Position numbers and translations under genes: made by a program. From assembly GCA_028278125.1 (NCBI GenBank), contig JANQEY010000189.1:1-13432 (forward strand): 13,432 nt of DNA, given 5' to 3'. The notes under the pieces are model-generated. The model was not told the origin of the DNA. It ran no database searches and worked only from the letters and a program-made list of their open reading frames with translations. Positions 1 through 5,073 of this stretch are shown in pieces (within the stretch, counting starts at the first letter, position 1; each line of letters starts with the position of its first letter). This DNA comes from a bacterium (lineage in GTDB: Bacteria > Electryoneota > Electryoneia > Electryoneales > Electryoneaceae).

Positions 1-3000
1 CCGCCTCAACAACCGCTGTAGCGTTCGCCGGGATGCTACTGTCTATTGCGGCAAACTTCAGAACAGTTACAGGATCCAGAGGTGTATCAGGATCTCCGGT
101 AATATAAACCCTTTCCAAATATTCAACAGCTGTTGCTGAAGGTGCTGTGCCATCCAGCGGACTGGTGCCGTCAAGGGTATAGTAAATGGTTGAGGTCACA
201 TCATCAGTATAAAGGTTAACATATGTCGGCATTAGCAGGTCATAAGGCTCTGCAACAGTGCCCCCTGTAGGATCAGCATAAACCGTAAAAGGCCTGTCAA
301 TCTCTACTGTAACAGCACTATAGGCAACAACAGAGGTACTGTCATCCTGTATAACAGCGTAAATGTAATACACCCCTTCATCCACGTCATACACAAGCTG
401 TTCTTCATCTTCATCCCAGTACATACCCGTGATATCCCAGGTATAGACATCACTATTGCCGTCAGGACCTTCGGCAATATTCCCTTTAATCATGGTACCA
501 TCACTGCCGGTATCATCTGTATCATAATAAAGCGAAACAACCGCGTTACTGTCTGGATCACTGTCATTCCATTCAATCCTCACGGTTGTGTCCGCAGGTG
601 TCGTGCCGGACGGATCCAGGGATACAATTGAAATCGTGGGTGCCTGGTCTATCCCATCATCCTTTACAAAAAAGTCGGCTGTATCCATCCACTCGCTTGA
701 AGCGCCGTGTTCATCCACAGACCGCGCCCGCCAAAAATACCGGGTATGGTTTTCCAGCCTGAACGGTATGGTCCATGACAGTTCAGAAGATGTTTCCGCA
801 CCCAGCAGATATTCAAGATTTTCATCTTCATAGATCTCAAACGTGTAGTAATCCACACTGTCATTATCCACGTCCTGAACAGGGTTCACTGAAAGCTCTG
901 GTGTAAACGTATCAACCCAAGCAGCATCACCAGGATTATGCTCGGTCGGCTTATCCGGGTTGTCATTGATGGTATTGACAATGAAACTGCCGTATATCCA
1001 CTCGCTTTGGGCTGACCCGTCACACGCCTTTACCCGCCAGAAGTATTCTGTATTGTCAGAAAGCTCGGATATAAACCATCTTGTCAGGTCCATTTCCGTG
1101 TCAGTGGAAATATTAACATCATCAGCAGCCGGTGCCATTAAAGGATTACCGCTTCCCTGGCTGTCAAACGTATTTTCCGTATCCAGCTCAAAGTAATAAT
1201 CGATTGCGTCTTCATCAGCATCTGTTGCATTGGTCACTATTATCTCCACATCCAGATCAGTAATTTCAATACCAGCTTCAGGTGATTCTGCTATTGGCGC
1301 TGTTGGCGCATTATTTCCAGGGGTATTCACATGAAATGTTCCCTGGCTTGTTGTAGTGGTTGCTGTGCCGTCAGAAGCTGTGACCTCCCAGTGGTATGTG
1401 CCGTCACCATAGGTGCTTAGATCAATACTCTGGCTGGTAGTGCCGTCAGGATCTTCTGCCACGCCTGTCACTGTTTCAATTTCTGTTAGGGTATCATCAT
1501 AAACCTTGAAGTCATACGTCAGCACATCTTCATCGGGATCCTTGCTGTTGGTTATTTCAAATGCAACCACAGCAGAATCCACATTTTTATTGTCTGCAGG
1601 ATAACTAAGATAAAAATCTCCAGGCGCATCATTTGCTGTATTTAAATTAAAATCCCCATAAGCCCATAAGCTGTAATTATTATAAGACCCGATTGTATCA
1701 ACAGATCGTACCCGCCAGTAATAATTTGCATTGTCAGCTTCAGTTGAAAGATCAACTGTATAAGTTGTTGACCCGGAAACGTCTTCGGTAACAACACTGC
1801 TTGCCACCAGTTCAGAATACCCTTCATCAGAATAGACTTCATATTCATAAGATGTAACCCCAGCATTTGTCACTACCAGATCCACTGAGGTAGCCGTCAT
1901 CGTGGTACCATTAGCAGGGGATTCTATAACAGGCGTGCCTGGAACTGTATCCGGCAAATTCGGATTCATATCGTAGATGAATTCATCCAGGTCTGATATG
2001 CCATCACTGTCTGCGTCACCGGTGCCATCATGCGCACAAGGTGATCCAACCGTACATCCCGGAAGGTTGTTCCCTTCCCAGTCATCATCCATGCCGTCAC
2101 CATCACGGTCATAATCAGAGAACACCTGTATGGTGACCTTCTGCGTTTTTTCATATACACCGTCAGAAGCCTTAAACAGCACATAGTATGATCCAGCCTG
2201 TCCGATCTGAGTGTCCCATGTAAATACACCTGTACCATCACCATCTGCGTCATTATCAAAACTCGCGCCAGGAGGCAGGGATCCGGCCGTAAGTGTAGGA
2301 ACCGGAGGCGTTATAGTCGCAATATTAAAAGTCAAACTATTGCCTTCAACCACACTCTGTTCAGTTATATTGCCAGGATCAAACTCAGGTCCATTAGATG
2401 CTGTTGCAAATACTATAGAATAAGTAACATCTGTACTGCTGCTCTCATCAAACAGGTTAAAATAATATTCCCAGGCATCACCAGCAGAGTTCCTGTTTTT
2501 TGAAATCCATGCATTCTCTGCTTTAATCTTTTTGTTGTCTGAATTCCGGATAACACTGCTCACAGCCTGGTCTTCAAACCCGCTTTCAGACAAAGGCACC
2601 TTGTAATAGATAAAATCATTATTATCATCATTATTATCACTAAGATTATCGTCAGCCACAACCGTCAGGTCATAGGTGTAAGTGCTGATAGCAGTTGTCG
2701 CTTCTTTGAAAAACACTTCTTTATCAGGCCCGCCAGAAGACTGATATATCCTTGGCACTTTGCTTGTAAAATCTTTTGTAGCCAGGAAGTCGCGGATATA
2801 GTCATCTTCTCCCAGCTTGTCCACATAAACATCCCTAATAAGATGGTATGTATTCAGGTCATCATGTTTGATCAAAGAGGTAAGACTGCCGCCAAGTTCA
2901 TCAGAATGCGTCAGGTAAGCGTCAAATTCAGTAAAGGTGCCGGATAAGCTACATGTCATAATCCATCTTGCCACAGCAGAGTTTCCAGGTCCTACATCGC

Positions 3001-3847
3001 CAAAATCAACCAGGAGAGAATCTGATGCAGGACTGCCGTTTACCGTGCTCCCTTCAATGTTAAAATCCACCAAAAGCCCGAGCTTGTTTTCCACGATCTT
3101 GGGCTGGGCGGAATTTATTGACAGTTTGTGTGCTGGACCAGACCCATTATTGGTCACCCTCACACCCAGTGAAAACGGGACAACCGGTTCATTTTCCGGA
3201 TCAGGATTTTGAGGTGTACTCTTTAACGGGTCCGCACCGTAAACATCACCAGGAAGGAAATAATCGAGCTGAAGCTGAGGCAATGGTTTTACCTTTATAA
3301 AATCAGGAACCACAACTGTTTCATGGGCTTCTCCACCCAATGTATAAGAGAGCTTTGCACCTACAAAGTACAAGGTGTCTGTTGTAAGACCATTAGGAAC
3401 AGGAATAATCAGCCAGTTCAGATCTACTGACGTGGAACCAGGGATTGGATCCGCGGTCCATATTAAAGACGTAATAGTAGAGGCATCAACCAGTCCATCA
3501 GTATCACCCCGCACAAAAAAATGATACGGGTTGTTTGCAGCATCTGGATCAGCATTTGGATTTGATGTTGCCTTTACAGGATCGCCATCCGCGTCAGTAA
3601 ACAGGATCTCCACGCTAACATCTTCAAGATTCATGCTTTCGATCCCGTTGTTTATCTGCATATGAGCATCAAATGCCTGTCGTTCCAATGTCACTTCCTG
3701 TTTTATTTCTATCTTAACCGTCGCGCACAATGTCTCAGCAGCATGGGAAACTGCCGGCATTATCAAAAACAGGCTCAACACCACAGCTACAAAAGCCTTC
3801 CAAGTATTCATTTTCACAATTCTCATCTTTCTAATTCTCGTTCCCAT
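1..3847 (-). CDS. Giant secreted multi-domain surface protein, 3' end beyond window
   Basis: Reading the minus strand from the ATG at 3847 gives an uninterrupted frame of 1282 codons to the left edge, with no stop. The start is chosen because AGGAG lies 7 nt upstream; later Met codons (8 and 13) lack such a site. Residues 1-36 form a Sec signal peptide with likely cleavage after SHA. Residues about 40-400 contain stretches such as VRVTNNGSGPA and LLVDFGDVGPGNSAVARW, which I remember from the N-termini of large bacterial surface/Rhs proteins, though I cannot name a family. An acidic DNNDDNND run is at 404-411 and a putative-Ig segment (SLPPGASFDNDADG) precedes 578. Residues 578-630 are TSP3-like (DYDRDGDGMDDD, DADSDGISDLDEF). 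Four FN3-like modules span about 640-1065, then another beta module, then a chitobiase-C-terminal-like module (STIYYTLDGTSP). The protein is presumably exported and adhesive or structural. It may be the front of a second Rhs protein. Existence as a gene is near certain; function is not. Confidence 0.9.
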   Translation of the reverse strand, partial: MGTRIRKMRIVKMNTWKAFVAVVLSLFLIMPAVSHAAETLCATVKIEIKQEVTLERQAFDAHMQINNGIESMNLEDVSVEILFTDADGDPVKATSNPNADPDAANNPYHFFVRGDTDGLVDASTITSLIWTADPIPGSTSVDLNWLIIPVPNGLTTDTLYFVGAKLSYTLGGEAHETVVVPDFIKVKPLPQLQLDYFLPGDVYGADPLKSTPQNPDPENEPVVPFSLGVRVTNNGSGPAHKLSINSAQPKIVENKLGLLVDFNIEGSTVNGSPASDSLLVDFGDVGPGNSAVARWIMTCSLSGTFTEFDAYLTHSDELGGSLTSLIKHDDLNTYHLIRDVYVDKLGEDDYIRDFLATKDFTSKVPRIYQSSGGPDKEVFFKEATTAISTYTYDLTVVADDNLSDNNDDNNDFIYYKVPLSESGFEDQAVSSVIRNSDNKKIKAENAWISKNRNSAGDAWEYYFNLFDESSSTDVTYSIVFATASNGPEFDPGNITEQSVVEGNSLTFNIATITPPVPTLTAGSLPPGASFDNDADGDGTGVFTWDTQIGQAGSYYVLFKASDGVYEKTQKVTIQVFSDYDRDGDGMDDDWEGNNLPGCTVGSPCAHDGTGDADSDGISDLDEFIYDMNPNLPDTVPGTPVIESPANGTTMTATSVDLVVTNAGVTSYEYEVYSDEGYSELVASSVVTEDVSGSTTYTVDLSTEADNANYYWRVRSVDTIGSYNNYSLWAYGDFNLNTANDAPGDFYLSYPADNKNVDSAVVAFEITNSKDPDEDVLTYDFKVYDDTLTEIETVTGVAEDPDGTTSQSIDLSTYGDGTYHWEVTASDGTATTTTSQGTFHVNTPGNNAPTAPIAESPEAGIEITDLDVEIIVTNATDADEDAIDYYFELDTENTFDSQGSGNPLMAPAADDVNISTDTEMDLTRWFISELSDNTEYFWRVKACDGSAQSEWIYGSFIVNTINDNPDKPTEHNPGDAAWVDTFTPELSVNPVQDVDNDSVDYYTFEIYEDENLEYLLGAETSSELSWTIPFRLENHTRYFWRARSVDEHGASSEWMDTADFFVKDDGIDQAPTISIVSLDPSGTTPADTTVRIEWNDSDPDSNAVVSLYYDTDDTGSDGTMIKGNIAEGPDGNSDVYTWDITGMYWDEDEEQLVYDVDEGVYYIYAVIQDDSTSVVAYSAVTVEIDRPFTVYADPTGGTVAEPYDLLMPTYVNLYTDDVTSTIYYTLDGTSPLDGTAPSATAVEYLERVYITGDPDTPLDPVTVLKFAAIDSSIPANATAVVEA
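2..295 (-). other. Chitobiase C-terminal-like module (CHB_HEX_C type)
   Basis: The last readable part of the left protein has the pattern of the chitobiase/beta-hexosaminidase C-terminal fold often found as a repeat in bacterial exoproteins. It opens with FTVYADPTGG, continues with the diagnostic STIYYTLDGTSP, and ends with VLKFAAIDSSIPANATA just before the window edge. Such modules are non-catalytic beta-sandwiches. The assignment rests on motif recognition only. Confidence 0.6.
640..1938 (-). repeat. Four tandem FN3-like modules inside the left giant protein
   Basis: Four consecutive protein modules of about 95-115 residues each end in a near-identical strand signature: YYWRVRSVD, YHWEVTASDG, YFWRVKACDG and YFWRARSVDEHG. 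The last two continue with a serine-rich SEW motif. Each module starts with a proline-rich linker of the type APxxPxxxSP. This is the usual look of fibronectin type III or Ig-like stalk modules in bacterial surface proteins, which act as spacers or adhesive units. Boundaries are approximate: about 1938-1650, 1626-1330, 1313-975 and 972-650. The modules have diverged at DNA level, so they are protein repeats and not a recent DNA duplication. Confidence 0.7.
1960..2116 (-). other. TSP3-like calcium-binding stretch in the left giant protein
   Basis: Residues 578 to about 630 contain two acidic loops, DYDRDGDGMDDDWE and DADSDGISDLDEF, separated by a short segment with two cysteines (PGCTVGSPC). 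The DxDxDGxxD spacing matches thrombospondin type 3 / EF-hand-like calcium loops that are common in secreted bacterial proteins. Calcium binding is inferred from the motif. It would fit a rigid, Ca-stabilised extracellular linker between the N-terminal region and the FN3-like modules. Confidence 0.65.
3740..3847 (-). other. Sec signal peptide of the left giant protein
   Basis: Codons 1-36 encode a basic n-region with seven lysine or arginine residues in the first 17, a hydrophobic core (AFVAVVLSLFLIM) and a c-region PAVSHA followed by AE. Ala-x-Ala-type cleavage after residue 36 or 37 is likely. The n-region is longer than usual, so Met13 could be the true start biologically, but the only good ribosome binding site belongs to Met1. 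No lipobox cysteine is seen at the cleavage site; the nearest cysteine, at about residue 41, is too far downstream. Confidence 0.8.
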
Positions 3848-3854
3848 TTTTTCT

Positions 3855-3859
3855 CTCCT
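3855..3859 (-). promoter_or_regulatory. Ribosome binding site of the left giant gene
   Basis: AGGAG on the minus strand lies 7 nt before the ATG at 3847, a near-ideal Shine-Dalgarno sequence and spacing. It decides the start codon against the downstream Met8 and Met13. Confidence 0.8.
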
Positions 3860-3909
3860 GATTGACTTTTTTTATTTTTTAACATCTATTTAATTAATTT
3901 AGTTAGTTA

Positions 3910-3938
3910 ATTTTACTTAATTTGTTGCATTTGTTAAA
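3910..3938 (-). promoter_or_regulatory. Possible sigma70-type promoter before the left giant gene
   Basis: On the minus strand, TAAAAT (3915-3910, one mismatch to TATAAT) is preceded by a 17-nt spacer and TTTAAC (3938-3933, three matches to TTGACA). A start near 3903 would give a leader of about 55 nt. The whole 3848-3986 gap is very AT-rich, so chance matches are likely. I list it as the best candidate only. No GC-rich hairpin terminator is visible in the gap, so read-through from the immunity gene is also possible. Confidence 0.22.
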
Positions 3939-3986
3939 CTAGATATGCTCATTTAACTTATGTAATTTAATTTTAAATTTGGCACT

Positions 3987-4619
3987 TTAATCTTCAATGC
4001 TTAACCTTTTTATTTCACCTTTATCCATGCTGAAAACATTAGTGAACTCGCTTACTTTTTTCTGTGATAAACAATATTCAATGCTTGAGGCTAAACAAGC
4101 AAAATCCCCACCCTTATCGCGGAACAAATAATGATTAATTTTAGACCATAGTTTTGCATTATAGAATGTATGCTTTTTCATTGCTTCTTTAGTAATTTTT
4201 TTCCAATTTGAATTCCTCACGACAAAGAAGCCACAAAGCCCTAAACCTTTTCCATATAAATAATGCTCTTCAATAATCTCATCATTTAAACCTCCAAATT
4301 TTGTCTCAACTGAATCAATAAATCTAAATATAACGCTTTGATAAGGAGCATAATCTTTGTCTAGATTACATACTAAATGTGCATCACCAGAAAAACTAGC
4401 GAATGAATACCAATCAAATCCAACTGTTAATTCAAAATTGAGAGGTTCAGCATATTCATCGCCACGCAAATCACCTAGTTGTCTTTCTAAATCTAAACGT
4501 TTCATTTCACGAGCTACTAAAATTTCAGGTTCAGGTATCAGCTGTTTTTTTTGATCTCTACTTATTGTAGCATTCAACTTATTTAATTCTTCTTCAATTT
4601 TAATTTCTTCATTTTTCAT
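3987..4619 (-). CDS. Candidate immunity protein for the Rhs toxin tip
   Basis: This is a 210-residue, probably cytoplasmic protein with no signal peptide or membrane segment. I do not recognise its family. The first 55 residues are highly charged and probably helical (KNEEIKIEEELNKLN, AREMKRLDLERQLGDLRGDE). The rest reads as a mixed alpha/beta domain with Trp70, Trp139 and Trp158 and a C-terminal segment HYLFRDKGGDFACLASSIEYC. The ATG at 4619 is preferred because GAGGTG sits 6 nt upstream. A GTG at 4628 is in frame but overlaps that site. Its position directly after a toxin gene, its size, low GC (18/60 at 4021-4080) and the duplicated copy of its 5' end all fit an immunity gene that would bind and neutralise the tip in the producer. 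Immunity function is inferred from context; no motif proves it. Confidence 0.75.
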   Translation of the reverse strand: MKNEEIKIEEELNKLNATISRDQKKQLIPEPEILVAREMKRLDLERQLGDLRGDEYAEPLNFELTVGFDWYSFASFSGDAHLVCNLDKDYAPYQSVIFRFIDSVETKFGGLNDEIIEEHYLYGKGLGLCGFFVVRNSNWKKITKEAMKKHTFYNAKLWSKINHYLFRDKGGDFACLASSIEYCLSQKKVSEFTNVFSMDKGEIKRLSIED

Positions 4620-4631
4620 TATGGACACCTC
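4570..4631 (-). repeat. Direct repeat copy A, spanning the intact immunity gene start
   Basis: This 62-bp segment starts at GAGGTG, runs through the stop TAA overlapping the ATG (TAATG) and covers the first 16 or so codons of the immunity gene. It matches copy B at 4674-4735 without gaps at 56 of 62 positions, with a constant offset of 104 bp. The sequences just upstream of the two copies are clearly different at DNA level, so this is not a simple tandem duplication of a 104-bp unit. Confidence 0.9.
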
Positions 4632-4673
4632 ATATAGGTATAATTGTTTTTGGGGCCCCTAAATATTTTATTT
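4619..4673 (-). pseudogene. Possible vestigial C-terminus of an older toxin tip
   Basis: The bases before repeat copy A, read in the frame that ends with the TAA overlapping the immunity ATG, give KIFRGPKNNYTYMRCP-stop. The living toxin ends GTGMTFKRCP-stop. The shared pattern is T-(F/Y)-x-R-C-P-stop, in the same frame relative to the ribosome binding site. It may be the last codons of a displaced, related toxin whose stop codon overlapped its immunity start (TAATG). The match is only a few residues beyond the repeat, so chance is possible. Confidence 0.35.
4626..4631 (-). promoter_or_regulatory. Ribosome binding site of the immunity gene
   Basis: GAGGTG on the minus strand ends 6 nt before the ATG at 4619. 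The same site is part of the conserved direct repeat and recurs at 4730-4735 in front of the decayed copy. Confidence 0.8.
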
Positions 4674-4735
4674 GCATTCTACTCATTTAAATATTTTTCA
4701 ATTTTAATTTCTTCATTTTTTATTATGGACACCTC
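4674..4735 (-). repeat. Direct repeat copy B, at the end of the Rhs gene
   Basis: This copy overlaps the last codons of the Rhs toxin gene (Arg-Cys-Pro-stop). It then continues into a decayed immunity start. Compared with copy A, six bases differ: one destroys the ATG (ATA), another creates TAG at codon 15. The ribosome binding site GAGGTG is preserved at 4730-4735. Confidence 0.9.
4679..4723 (-). pseudogene. Truncated remnant of an immunity gene 5' end
   Basis: In the same frame relationship as the intact gene, this segment reads ATA (for ATG), then KNEEIKIEKYLNE, then TAG. The intact immunity protein begins MKNEEIKIEEELNK. Homology continues a few bases past the stop to 4674 and then ends. 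A former or sister immunity gene therefore stood directly behind the present toxin tip and lost everything but its first 14-16 codons. An ATA start with the preserved ribosome binding site could in principle give a 14-residue peptide, but I see no reason to expect a function. Confidence 0.75.
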
Positions 4736-5073
4736 TTAAATGTCATTCCCGTTCCTCCTTTGTCTGCAGCAAGGTTAAGCTGTTTTTGCAGCTTCCGTTG
4801 TGCATTAGGAGAATCAATATCATTTGCGGGATGGACCTGAGGGAGATCTGCTTGTTGAGCCACATAAAGAGTTCTATTATTTACAGTTGCAATGATTTCT
4901 TCACCTGCAGCAGTGTAGTATCTTGCCGCTTCTAACTTAAGGCCCTCTGGCAACTTTCCAAGTTTCTTTGCCTCTTCTATCGCTTCAGCAACAGTACGGC
5001 CTGCCCAATCTCCATGTTGAAATACTTCATCTGCACCTACTAGTCTTGAATATTCTATTTCCCATGGATCAAG
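4723..5073 (-). other. Variable toxin tip of the Rhs protein, family uncertain
   Basis: Residues 2752-2867 (116 aa) follow the Hint His-Asn. The tip reads as a small alpha/beta domain: IEYSRLVGADEVF, GRTVAEAIEEAKKLGKLPEG, ARYYTAAGEEIIATVNNRTL, YVAQQADLPQVHPANDID, then a basic helix (AQRKLQKQLN) and a C-terminal Cys-Pro. The N-N-R-T-L-x-x-A-Q-x-A stretch resembles the (D/N)NR(R/x)L motif I associate with Rhs tips of ParB-like type, which are proposed nucleases. That link is from memory and weak. Being tip-positioned behind Hint and upstream of an immunity-like gene makes toxin identity likely even though its activity is unknown. GC is far lower than in the stalk. Confidence 0.75.

Noticed and set aside
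640..1938. CRISPR-like or DNA-level tandem repeats
   Set aside because: The repetition is in the encoded protein modules; the DNA copies are too diverged and the spacing is that of protein domains.
664..2259. Three short minus-strand frames (664-864, 1642-1866, 1966-2259)
   Set aside because: They are out of frame with the continuous 1282-codon frame on the same strand, which carries the FN3-like and calcium-binding motifs. The short ones show only scrambled versions of those.
3848..3986. Rho-independent terminator after the immunity gene
   Set aside because: The gap is AT-rich with TTAGTTAGTTAA-type short repeats but has no GC-rich hairpin followed by a T run in the right orientation.
4357..4554. 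65-codon plus-strand frame inside the immunity gene
   Set aside because: No ribosome binding site or recognisable protein; it is antisense to a gene with good start signals.
4626..4628. GTG start for the immunity gene, adding three residues
   Set aside because: It overlaps the GAGGTG ribosome binding site that serves the ATG at 4619 and has no site of its own.
4570..4777. Simple tandem duplication of a 104-bp unit
   Set aside because: Only 62 of the 104 bp match. The remaining 42 bp before each copy show no convincing DNA similarity, so a plain duplication does not explain the pattern without heavy later divergence.
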